A DNA stretch of 15,878 nucleotides, from assembly GCA_034112325.1 (NCBI GenBank), contig JAWUVO010000130.1, positions 1 through 15,878 of the forward strand, in the 5' to 3' direction. Shown here piece by piece: positions 7,723 through 14,655 of this stretch. Below the pieces are notes generated by a model. The model was not told the origin of the DNA, made no database searches, and saw nothing but the letters and a program-made list of their open reading frames with translations. Numbering within the stretch: position 1 is the stretch's first letter; every line of letters starts with the position of its first letter. This DNA is from Bermanella sp034112325 (GTDB lineage Bacteria > Pseudomonadota > Gammaproteobacteria > Pseudomonadales > Oceanobacteraceae). The position numbers were made by a program, and so were the translations under genes.

Positions 7723-8208
7723 ATGCGGATTCGTAAAGCCAGACTGACGGATGCTAAGGCTTTGGCCAAATTGGTTTATTCTCTTTCTCATTATTATTTA
7801 CAGCGCGATACCGACCAGCTTCCTGACTGGTTTCTTAAGCCTCTAACTGAAAAGTCATTTAACGCCCGTTTAATGAGCGATAATTACACAACCTTATTAT
7901 GTGAAGATGACGGTAAAATGGTGGGCTACGTTTCTATTCGTGGTGGTAACTATTTGCATCACTTGTTTGTTCACGAAGAATATCAAGGTAAGGGTCTAGG
8001 CCGTCAGTTATGGAATACCATTCGTGGACTTTGCCCTAGTGAAGAATATTTACTGCGTTCTTCAATGCACGCCGTTCCTGTTTTTGAAAAGTTTGGGTTT
8101 GAAGAGTCTGGAGATGTAAGTGAGAAGGAAGGTATTCAATTTCAGCCTATGTCGCTGAGTGTTGATATCGAAGCATTAGATCCAGAAGCTGTGGCGCCAG
8201 AAGCTTAG
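7723..8208 (+). CDS. GNAT-family N-acetyltransferase
   Basis: A 161-residue acetyl-CoA-dependent transferase. The N-terminus (MRIRKARLTDAKALAKLVYS) is the usual first strand and helix of the fold. Motif A is LHHLFVHEEYQGKGLGRQLW (79-98) with the acetyl-CoA pyrophosphate loop Q88-G-K-G-L-G93. The C-terminal signature VPVFEKFGFEESG (118-130) follows. A short acidic tail (VDIEALDPEAVAPEA) closes the protein. The substrate cannot be told; GNATs of this size acetylate anything from amino groups on small molecules to proteins. The gene stands alone between its own putative promoter and a strong terminator. The ribosome site is modest (GAG 10 nt before the ATG). Confidence 0.85.
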   Translation: MRIRKARLTDAKALAKLVYSLSHYYLQRDTDQLPDWFLKPLTEKSFNARLMSDNYTTLLCEDDGKMVGYVSIRGGNYLHHLFVHEEYQGKGLGRQLWNTIRGLCPSEEYLLRSSMHAVPVFEKFGFEESGDVSEKEGIQFQPMSLSVDIEALDPEAVAPEA

Positions 8209-8242
8209 CTTGCCATAGATTTACCAATTTTAGTTAAAACCC

Positions 8243-8270
8243 AAAAAGGCCAACATAGTTGGCCTTTTTT
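8243..8270. terminator. Strong bidirectional rho-independent terminator
   Basis: AAAAAGGCCAAC (8243-8254) and its exact complement (8258-8269) form a 12-bp stem with a 3-nt loop, ending in T-runs on both strands. It lies between the GNAT stop on the plus strand and the MetF-like stop on the minus strand, so it should serve both convergent units. Confidence 0.9.
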
Positions 8271-8318
8271 AGTTTTTCAAACTGAATTCTTGGAAGAGGC
8301 AGTAGTTGTTTGTCATTA

Positions 8319-9230
8319 TTAGCCGTGCTGTTTGATGCGATTAACTAAATCAATCGAGGCATCAATCTCTACTTTACGGGTTGCTACACTTTCTATGTTA
8401 CAACCGATTGGAATATTCTTCTCATCAGCAAACGCTTTCAATTCTAAATAGGCCTGTTCTGAATAATCAATAGACTGCTTTAAAATGTCATGGCTATTAA
8501 TTAATTCATTCTCTAACCACTTCGGAATACTAATACCTAACCACTTCATAAACTCTAAGGTTTTAGGCGATCCGCATGGGGTTAGCGTGAATAAAATAGG
8601 GACCAGCGGTATACCGTGTTTTTGGCCATAGTAATAATAGTCAGATAAAAAGTTTTTAGACGCGTTTACGTCATAGACCCCTTGGCTTACAAAAAAGTCA
8701 CAGCCTTGTTTTATTTTATCAAACACACGAATGTGTTCATCACCTTTAGCTTGATGACGCTCTGGAATGGTTACACCACCGATTAATAGCTCAGGATTGA
8801 CCTGTTTTTTTAATACGTATGCTTGTCGCATAGACAGTGTCACTTGCTGTCCTTTAGAGGCCGCGCCTACGAATACGGTTGCATGCTTTTGTTGGTCAGT
8901 CTTGTTTAAAAATTCGGTGAGCTGTTGTTCTGAATATTTACCGGCGGCACGGTAAATTATTTTGGTCATATTTAATTCACTAAGATGATCTTGCGCGTAA
9001 TCAAAGGCATCTAATGTGGCCATATATGGAAATGGGCGATCTACTGACGTTCGTGATGCTTCGTCTTGAATGTCATAAAGTACCAGACCGTCTAGATCTA
9101 AATCTTTTAATCGAGCCACTTGTTTAGCCGATATCTCAGCAACTTTTGCAACGTCGGTGCTGTTTTTAGGGGGAGTGATTCCGTAGACGATGATGTTGCT
9201 TTGTCTGTTTTTGATTTTCTCAATAAACAT
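8319..9230 (-). CDS. MetF-like (methylenetetrahydrofolate reductase family) protein, probably altered active site
   Basis: A 303-residue single-domain protein with the TIM-barrel pattern of the MTHFR/MetF family. Anchors are YGITPPK (16-22, equivalent to the FEFFPP start of MetF), GGVTIPERHQ (151-160, the ligand strand with PE), FFVSQGVYDV (179-188, where Gln183 aligns with E. coli Gln183), and PILFTLTPCG...FMKWLGISIPKWL (211-239). By eye, the catalytic Glu28 of E. coli MetF aligns with Gly17, and the Asp of ALRGD (Asp120) with Ala124 in VFVGAAS. Canonical reductase activity is therefore doubtful. The start is chosen as ATG 9230, which has GAG 7 nt upstream; a TTG at 9242 would add four residues (MSAT) but lies inside a hairpin. 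It follows mepK by about 66 bp and is probably co-transcribed with it. Confidence 0.75.
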   Translation of the reverse strand: MFIEKIKNRQSNIIVYGITPPKNSTDVAKVAEISAKQVARLKDLDLDGLVLYDIQDEASRTSVDRPFPYMATLDAFDYAQDHLSELNMTKIIYRAAGKYSEQQLTEFLNKTDQQKHATVFVGAASKGQQVTLSMRQAYVLKKQVNPELLIGGVTIPERHQAKGDEHIRVFDKIKQGCDFFVSQGVYDVNASKNFLSDYYYYGQKHGIPLVPILFTLTPCGSPKTLEFMKWLGISIPKWLENELINSHDILKQSIDYSEQAYLELKAFADEKNIPIGCNIESVATRKVEIDASIDLVNRIKQHG

Positions 9231-9232
9231 GG

Positions 9233-9260
9233 TAGCGCTCAATTTTCATAATTGGCGCTA
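9233..9260 (-). promoter_or_regulatory. Imperfect palindrome / hairpin just upstream of the MetF-like start
   Basis: TAGCGC-T-CAATT (9233-9244) pairs with AATTG-GCGCTA (9250-9260): 11 bp, one bulged base, a 5-nt loop. On the mRNA it ends 2 nt before the ATG and covers the only Shine-Dalgarno-like GAG and the alternative TTG start. It could control translation as an RNA hairpin or be a protein operator. Confidence 0.5.
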
Positions 9261-9296
9261 GTTTATCAAAAATTAGCAAGATAGGGTTGTCTTTTA

Positions 9297-9863
9297 CTAA
9301 AGCGCCCAGCGACGTTTTCTACCAGTATCCATATGAATGTAACCGCTACGTCCATAATACCCTACACCACCCAAGGTGGCTGAAAGTGTAGCCTTGTGTA
9401 CATGCCTAAGGTTTAGCCCTGGAATGCGGAAATCTATGGCCTTGCCACTCATATGTAGGCTGCGTTTTGCTACCCCGGCCCCTTTTTCACTATGACGTAA
9501 ATTACCGTTAGTTTCTGGGCTTCGGTAGCCAGACACCAGCATAATTTCACGCTTAGTGTTCAGCTTAGACTGAATAGTATGCAGTTGATCTAACAAATTA
9601 ATATCAATGGGTGCAATTCTGTTTTCACGGTGATCACGCATTAGCAAGTACAGTTCGGCCAAGCCGTCTAGTAGGTAATCGCCGTGCTCCCAGTAAGTGA
9701 CATCTATTTTTTCACCGGTGTGCAGGCTGCGTAGTTTTAACGAGCGATGCTCTTCATTAGGAATAATGAGCTTCTGAGAGGGAACCGCCAATACATTTGG
9801 CGCACTAGTGATGACAGGTAGCGCGCCTAAGTATTGTAAAAATGTCCGACGGTCTAAGCTCAT
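9297..9863 (-). CDS. mepK: Tat-exported DUF882/M15-type murein endopeptidase, MepK (YcbK) family
   Basis: A 188-residue periplasmic zinc peptidase. The N-terminus carries a twin-arginine signal, DRRTFLQYLG, followed by a hydrophobic stretch and a likely cleavage near VLA-VPS (24-28). The catalytic part shows LVSGYRSPETNGNLR (109-123), SLHMSGKAIDFR (135-146, zinc ligands His137 and Asp144) and YIHMDTG (175-181, ligand His177), the layout of DUF882 / peptidase M15. In E. coli MepK cleaves the 3-3 (mDAP-mDAP) cross-links made by L,D-transpeptidases. Here it lies just downstream of ldtD, as ycbK lies by ycbB in E. coli, which supports this role. The length is near the family norm. The ATG has a purine-rich AGAAGAGA before it. 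A 209-bp gap to ldtD leaves room for its own promoter. Confidence 0.87.
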   Translation of the reverse strand: MSLDRRTFLQYLGALPVITSAPNVLAVPSQKLIIPNEEHRSLKLRSLHTGEKIDVTYWEHGDYLLDGLAELYLLMRDHRENRIAPIDINLLDQLHTIQSKLNTKREIMLVSGYRSPETNGNLRHSEKGAGVAKRSLHMSGKAIDFRIPGLNLRHVHKATLSATLGGVGYYGRSGYIHMDTGRKRRWAL

Positions 9864-10072
9864 AATTCTCTTCTACTCATATAGCAAATAATTTTGGATA
9901 TAACTAATTAATTTGGTGTTTAACCAAAGCATGGATTGTGCCATTAATAATCGGTTATAAGCAAAGTGCCTATCTATTACATTATTTATTATTGCCATGT
10001 ATTACTGGCTTTAATGAGATTTAGAAACGGATTATTTTGTTAAATAATGTAAAAAGTGGCTAGGTTAGCTAG
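9864..10072 (-). other. Intergenic region between ldtD and mepK
   Basis: AT-rich, no gene seen. It contains two small inverted repeats: TTTGGT/ACCAAA (9912-9917 and 9923-9928) and ATTATTT/AAATAAT (10031-10037 and 10042-10048). Neither has a terminator tail on the minus strand. A minus-strand pair TTGGTT, 18 bp, TTATAT between about 9893 and 9927 is a weak promoter candidate for mepK. Confidence 0.3.
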
Positions 10073-11878
10073 TTATAAAATGATGCTGTCTAACTTATGG
10101 CTTTCGCCGTTAATAATATCGCGTTTATAAACGTCGTCTCTAATTTGCAATTGTCCACTTTCATCTACCCAAGTGGTCCAATACATCAAATAGACAGGGA
10201 TTGGATTTTTAAGCTGTACCGGACGCATTTGCGAATTACCAATGGTGTCTTTTATTAAAGACTGGTTCCAATTTTGTCCCTTAAGCAATGCGTGGGCTAA
10301 TTCCAGCGGTTTCTCTACTCTAATGCAGCCACTGCTAAGAGCGCGCATTTCTCGGCTAAATAACTCTTTATGGTTGGTGTCATGCAAGTAGATAGATTTG
10401 TCGTTAGGGAAAACGAATTTCACATTGCCTAGTGAATTCTGTTCGCCAGATGACTGCACAAACCGATATGTATTGGTGCGGCTTTTAAAGCCACTCCAGT
10501 CTATATTTTCTTGCGCAACTTCCACAGCAGGGGTTTGCCAGCCTTCATATATCTTAAAGTTGTGACGTGCTAAGTAGGTTTCATCACGTTTTGCCGCGGG
10601 CAAAATATCGCGGATAGCAATGCGATGAGGTACGTTCCAGTGCGGGGCCAATACTACAGTGCTAATGGTCTCGGCTAACACGGGGGTGCGGCGTTGCTCA
10701 CGACCAATAATCACTTTCATATCCATTTCACTCTCACCTTGGTTAATAAGGTCTAAGCGGAAATTGGCCATATTTACTAATATATATTTATCTCCCATAT
10801 CTTTTGGCAGGTAACGCCAGCGCTTCATATTAAGCGCGATACGCTGGGCCATAAAGTAGGGTGAAAGATTTAACCGTTCTAGGGTTTTAGAGTTTAATTC
10901 ACCGGTTTGATTTAGCGAATTACGCTTTTGAAAATGTTTAAGCGCTTTAACGGTATCACTTTCTAATTTATAGACAGCATTATTAGGGTCGTTTTTAAAA
11001 TTTTGTTCCAATAAAGCTGGGTTATCAAACTGTTTTTTCTCATCTGATATTAACCATGCCAAGCTACTTTTTCCAAAGTCGCCATACTCATTTAACATCC
11101 AACGAAGACGAGGTATTTGTGCATGCACATCACCTTGTTTTAATGGCCCGTCAATTTCTAATGGATACCATAATCCAGTGTCGGCAATGTTTTGATAACG
11201 ATCTAATTCATTAGTTAAGCGATCGTAACCTTTGTGCTGGGGTACAAGTTCACTTACTAAGCTGAATAGCTCGCCCTGCTTTAAACTTTGAGAAAGTAAG
11301 CTTATGACATCTAAAGATGTGACGCGGGTAGTAATAGACGCCGCTACTTTTTTGAACGACGGGTGATCTGTTTCACCAGTATTTGGTAATAGTTCATTAT
11401 TTAAAACTTGCTGGGCATAATCAATGTACGCATCGCTTAACATGACATCGATTGCAGCGGCCTGTTTTGGTTGATTACTTAAGCGTTGCAGTTCGGTTTG
11501 TAACTTACTGATTCGATAAGGGTAAGCTTTCCACTCGTCACTTGCAGTATGGCGTAGGCTTCTGACCAGTGCTTTACCCGCATCATTTAATTCGTAGTGG
11601 TCCATCCAAATTAATTGGTGTTCATAGTTGCGATAAAGCAGATCAAGTTCTTGGCGATATTGAAGGCTTATATTACCGGCTACTTGATTTGGTGATTCGT
11701 ACAGCCAAAACTCTACACTCTCCTGAGCCACTAATGGGGCAATCACAGGCCTCGTGCTACCACTAATAAACAAGGCACCGTAAAGCAGGGTTAGACAGAC
11801 ACCACCTAATATAAGGATGGAGCGTTGCTGCTTCCCGTTATCTCGTTTGCTTTGGCTGGTGTAATAAAAAGTATCCAT
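10073..11878 (-). CDS. ldtD: L,D-transpeptidase LdtD (YcbB family)
   Basis: A 601-residue periplasmic enzyme anchored by an N-terminal membrane segment (about 20-40) after a basic, Q/K-rich cytoplasmic start. It forms 3-3 cross-links between meso-diaminopimelate residues of peptidoglycan and can bypass penicillin-sensitive transpeptidases. A long helical scaffold region (about 50-290) precedes a peptidoglycan-binding type 1 motif (ESDTVKALKHFQKRNSLNQ, 306-324). The YkuD catalytic domain follows at about 363-540. The active site reads IYLHDTNHKELFSR (496-509, His499) and RALSSGCIRVE (512-522, nucleophile Cys518), as in E. coli YcbB with its SSGC variant of the usual SHGC motif. Size and domain order match YcbB. 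There is no clear Shine-Dalgarno before the ATG. mepK and the MetF-like gene follow on the same strand. Confidence 0.93.
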   Translation of the reverse strand: MDTFYYTSQSKRDNGKQQRSILILGGVCLTLLYGALFISGSTRPVIAPLVAQESVEFWLYESPNQVAGNISLQYRQELDLLYRNYEHQLIWMDHYELNDAGKALVRSLRHTASDEWKAYPYRISKLQTELQRLSNQPKQAAAIDVMLSDAYIDYAQQVLNNELLPNTGETDHPSFKKVAASITTRVTSLDVISLLSQSLKQGELFSLVSELVPQHKGYDRLTNELDRYQNIADTGLWYPLEIDGPLKQGDVHAQIPRLRWMLNEYGDFGKSSLAWLISDEKKQFDNPALLEQNFKNDPNNAVYKLESDTVKALKHFQKRNSLNQTGELNSKTLERLNLSPYFMAQRIALNMKRWRYLPKDMGDKYILVNMANFRLDLINQGESEMDMKVIIGREQRRTPVLAETISTVVLAPHWNVPHRIAIRDILPAAKRDETYLARHNFKIYEGWQTPAVEVAQENIDWSGFKSRTNTYRFVQSSGEQNSLGNVKFVFPNDKSIYLHDTNHKELFSREMRALSSGCIRVEKPLELAHALLKGQNWNQSLIKDTIGNSQMRPVQLKNPIPVYLMYWTTWVDESGQLQIRDDVYKRDIINGESHKLDSIIL

Positions 11879-11946
11879 AATGGCAAAGTATGGCAGGACT
11901 TTAGCCGTTCTGTGATGCGTTTCATGGAAGATTACTAGGTGTTTTT

Positions 11947-11975
11947 GTTATGTAATATTACAGCGTGTAGCTCAA
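11947..11975 (-). promoter_or_regulatory. Putative ldtD promoter with perfect palindrome
   Basis: On the minus strand TTGAGC (11975-11970) is separated by 17 bp from CATAAC (11952-11947), each matching 4 of 6 consensus bases. A perfect 12-bp palindrome, TGTAATATTACA (11951-11962), overlaps the edge of the -10 and the spacer, a classic repressor position. The predicted start of transcription would leave a leader of about 60 nt before ldtD. Confidence 0.38.
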
Positions 11976-12038
11976 TATTTTGACGCCTTTAAAATCAATA
12001 AGTTAGCCGCTAATTACACTCAAGTATTTAAAATAGCC

Positions 12039-12085
12039 AAAAACAAAAAGTCTCTAAATACAAAAATAATCTAATAAAGAGACTT
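12039..12085 (-). terminator. Probable terminator after the NRDE gene
   Basis: Directly after the minus-strand stop, AAGTCTCT and AGAGACTT (plus-strand arms 12048-12055 and 12078-12085) form an 8-bp stem around a 22-nt AT-rich loop. The tail reads TTTTTGTTTTT on the minus strand. The loop is long, but the stem and U-rich tail fit intrinsic termination. Confidence 0.5.
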
Positions 12086-12086
12086 C

Positions 12087-12839
12087 TTAAAAGGAATATT
12101 GCTTTTGAAGTGTTTCAACGCCTTCGGGGGATATAGTGGCTTCTTGCCAGTGGATGACTTGGCGCTTAATTAGCAAGCCGGTGCAGGCTCTAGTGCCATA
12201 CTCAGGGCTCACAATAAACGGCGACGATAATAACGATTCCCACTCTTCAGCAATACCTGTTTTAGGCAGCAAAGACGCTTCGTACCTAGATTGACTGTCT
12301 AGTAAGCTGTATAGAGGTTGCTGGGTTTCTGGCGATTGTTTTAACCATTCTCCTAGCTGACTTTTTGCTTGTTCAGTTTTAGGCCAAGGGGTGTCTAGCT
12401 GTGCATTGCTAAGGCCGTAGAGACCAGCTTGTAGCCGTTGTGGCTGGCTGTTTAGAGGTCGATTACCCAAATACCAACATTGAGTTCTATCGCCCACAAT
12501 TAAATTGAAGCCGTCGTAGTCAGCACTTTTAATCTGATTTAAGTAGTCTTCGGGAGTCGCTTGACCAGTAAGGAAATCCTTCACTAAACCGCCTCTAGAA
12601 ACCTGTCCTTGGAAAGGCGAGGGCAGTTGGCGAACATTAGTTAAAGCGGCGAAACGTCCCTCTCGAGTAACTCCCATCCAGGTGCCGCCTGCTTCTAAGT
12701 CTTTACCCGCTAATAAATTCGGGTGATCCTGCCAAAAATCAGAGGGGGCTGTTGGGCGCTTATGAAATTCATCTCTGTTAGATACCAGAGTTAGTGGAAT
12801 ATCGGTATCCGGTTGCCACGCAAAGCTAAGTAAACACAT
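12087..12839 (-). CDS. NRDE (TANGO2/DUF833) family protein
   Basis: A 250-residue protein of the NRDE family, named for the motif seen here at 21-24 in SNRDEFHKRPT. Other family marks are the N-terminal MCLL with Cys2, AGKDLEAGGTWMGV (44-57), YGLSNAQLDTPWPK (141-154) and EYGTRACTGLLI (213-224). The fold is related to Ntn hydrolases, and Cys2 would become N-terminal after Met removal, but no reaction is established for bacterial members. The human relative TANGO2 is linked to lipid, haem and membrane-transport phenotypes without agreed biochemistry. There is no signal peptide, so it is cytoplasmic. It is divergent from the TSUP permease gene and has a probable terminator right after its stop, so it seems to be its own unit. 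There is no strong ribosome site before the ATG. Confidence 0.87.
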   Translation of the reverse strand: MCLLSFAWQPDTDIPLTLVSNRDEFHKRPTAPSDFWQDHPNLLAGKDLEAGGTWMGVTREGRFAALTNVRQLPSPFQGQVSRGGLVKDFLTGQATPEDYLNQIKSADYDGFNLIVGDRTQCWYLGNRPLNSQPQRLQAGLYGLSNAQLDTPWPKTEQAKSQLGEWLKQSPETQQPLYSLLDSQSRYEASLLPKTGIAEEWESLLSSPFIVSPEYGTRACTGLLIKRQVIHWQEATISPEGVETLQKQYSF

Positions 12840-12998
12840 ATGATTCGATTAAAGAAGAACAGGACTTAAGTTTACCCACTCAGCCATGAGATGCCTAGTC
12901 TCAGCATTTAACATTATCTATAAGGCTGGCAGCTTGGCGCTGGCTTGAATACCACAAACCCTTCATAATACCGAGCTTAAATCTGAACGACGAAGAGA
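12840..12998. other. Divergent promoter region, NRDE gene / TSUP operon
   Basis: A 159-bp gap that must hold promoters for both directions. Only weak signals are visible: a TATAAG (12919-12924) as a possible plus-strand -10, and small dyads TGAGA/TCTCA near 12886-12903. A partial direct repeat of GCTGGC lies at about 12925-12952. None is convincing alone. Confidence 0.3.
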
Positions 12999-13790
12999 AT
13001 GTTAATACTCACTTATTTACTAGTTGGCGCACTCGCTGGATTACTTGCCGGATTATTTGGGATTGGCGGTGGCATAGTGATCGTACCAGTGTTGATTATT
13101 ACGTTTGAAGCTCTTAAGTTTTCACCTGAAGTGTTAACGCATATGGCAGTAGCTACCTCGTTAGCGACCATTGCTTTTACGAGTATCAGTTCTGTACGAG
13201 CTCACTACTTAAAAGGCGCGGTAGATTGGCCTTTGGTTGCACAGCTTTCAGCTGGTATTTTATGCGGAGCGGTACTGGGGGCTATTACGGCCGATGCGTT
13301 AAGCGGCGCTGGCCTTCAGTTTGCGATAGGTATTTGCGCTTTAATAGTGTCCGTGCAAATGGGATTAGGTCTAAGACCTAAATCTTCTAGGGTTTTACCA
13401 TCTAAAAAAGTAATGGTGGCAAGCGGTGGAATAATAGGCTGGGCATCTGCGTTGTTTGGTATTGGCGGTGGAGCGATTACGGTGCCGTTGTTAACTTGGT
13501 TTAATCACCCAATGCAGCGCAGTGTTGCCACGGCAGCCGCATGCGGTTTTCCGATTGCCATAGTGGGAGCATTATCAAATTTAGTGATTGGTTGGGACAA
13601 CGCATATTTACCTGAAAATAGTGCCGGCTATATATATTTACCAGCCTTAGCTGGTATCGTAGTCACCAGTGTTCCATTTGCAAAAGTAGGAGCCAGTTTG
13701 GCGCACAAACTATCAGCTGAAAAACTAAAAAAACTTTTTGCCATATTATTAGTCATAGTGGCCATAAAGTTCTTAAGCGTAAATTTATAA
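12999..13790 (+). CDS. TSUP (TauE/SafE) family membrane permease
   Basis: A 263-residue inner-membrane protein with about eight hydrophobic segments in two repeats. Each repeat starts with the family motif: GLFGIGGGIVIVP (18-30) and ALFGIGGGAITVP (151-163). The TauE/SafE family exports or imports sulfur-containing organic and inorganic anions (sulfite, sulfoacetate, taurine-related compounds) in the few studied cases; the substrate here is unknown. From memory, a TSUP gene also precedes lgt and thyA in Pseudomonas, so the link is old, although no functional tie to lipoprotein or dTMP synthesis is known. It is the first gene of the TSUP-lgt-thyA operon. The GAAGAG before the ATG is only 1 nt away, so initiation may be modest. 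Confidence 0.88.
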   Translation: MLILTYLLVGALAGLLAGLFGIGGGIVIVPVLIITFEALKFSPEVLTHMAVATSLATIAFTSISSVRAHYLKGAVDWPLVAQLSAGILCGAVLGAITADALSGAGLQFAIGICALIVSVQMGLGLRPKSSRVLPSKKVMVASGGIIGWASALFGIGGGAITVPLLTWFNHPMQRSVATAAACGFPIAIVGALSNLVIGWDNAYLPENSAGYIYLPALAGIVVTSVPFAKVGASLAHKLSAEKLKKLFAILLVIVAIKFLSVNL

Positions 13791-13834
13791 ATATTTTAAA
13801 TTAATAATAACAATTTAATAAATAGGAAGAGCAA

Positions 13835-14626
13835 ATGCTCACATATCCAAATATTGATCCTGTTGCCATAAGCGTTGGCCCGTTAAGTATCCATTGGTAC
13901 GGTTTAATGTATTTAATAGGATTTACCATTGCCTATTATCTTTTGCTGCACCGTGCTAAGCAACCTAATAGTGGCTGGACAAAAGATGCGGTGGGCGATT
14001 TAATTTTCTATTCGGCCATGGGCGTTGTTTTGGGTGGTCGCTTTGGTTACGTATTATTTTATAACTTTGATAAATTTTTAACCGACCCGTTATGGTTATT
14101 TGCTGTTTGGGAAGGCGGAATGTCATTTCATGGTGGACTGCTAGGGGTTGCCGTTGCTATGTATTTATTTGGGCGTCGTTATAAAAAATCATTTTTTAGT
14201 ATTGCTGACTTTGGTACTCCAGTAGTACCAATAGGGTTACTTACAGGACGTTTAGGAAACTTTATAGGTGGTGAATTATGGGGGCGTACAACAGACGTAT
14301 CTTGGGGAATGGTTTTTCCTAAAGGTGGACCGTTACCAAGGCACCCGAGCCAGCTATATGAAATGATCTTAGAAGGTTTTGTGTTATTTGCCATACTGTG
14401 GATTTATAGTCGTAAGCCTAAACCAACAATGGCAGTAAGCGGCGCTTTTTTAGTGGGCTACGGTATATTTAGATTCTTGGTCGAATTTTTCCGTGAACCA
14501 GATAGCCATATAGGTTTCGACTTTTTAGGTTGGATGACGCGCGGACAAATACTGTGTATTCCGATGGTGTTATTTGGTGCCATCATTATTTATGTTGGCT
14601 ACAAACGCCATGGGCAAAAAGCATAA
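13835..14626 (+). CDS. lgt: Phosphatidylglycerol-prolipoprotein diacylglyceryl transferase
   Basis: A 263-residue inner-membrane enzyme with about seven transmembrane segments that transfers diacylglyceryl from phosphatidylglycerol to the lipobox Cys of prolipoproteins. Key segments are IHWYGLMYLIGF (19-30), SFHGGLLG (97-104, His99), the Lgt signature GRLGNFIGGELWGR (138-151, Arg139 and Glu147), RHPSQLYE (169-176), RFLVEFFREPD (213-223) and TRGQIL (235-240, Arg236). These correspond to the essential His103, Arg143, Glu151 and Arg239 of E. coli Lgt. A good Shine-Dalgarno, AGGA, lies 7 nt before the ATG. It sits 44 bp after the TSUP gene and 29 bp before thyA. The imelysin lipoprotein encoded elsewhere in this window is one expected substrate. 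Confidence 0.96.
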   Translation: MLTYPNIDPVAISVGPLSIHWYGLMYLIGFTIAYYLLLHRAKQPNSGWTKDAVGDLIFYSAMGVVLGGRFGYVLFYNFDKFLTDPLWLFAVWEGGMSFHGGLLGVAVAMYLFGRRYKKSFFSIADFGTPVVPIGLLTGRLGNFIGGELWGRTTDVSWGMVFPKGGPLPRHPSQLYEMILEGFVLFAILWIYSRKPKPTMAVSGAFLVGYGIFRFLVEFFREPDSHIGFDFLGWMTRGQILCIPMVLFGAIIIYVGYKRHGQKA

Positions 14627-14655
14627 GTGCTGAAACAGATAATTAAGAGATTTAT

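Noticed and set aside
9231..9242. TTG at 9242 as the start of the MetF-like gene
   Set aside because: There is no Shine-Dalgarno upstream, it lies inside the hairpin, and it adds only MSAT; the ATG at 9230 is better placed. It is not excluded.
11569..11766. A plus-strand frame within ldtD
   Set aside because: It is antisense to a well-supported ldtD and has no recognisable features.
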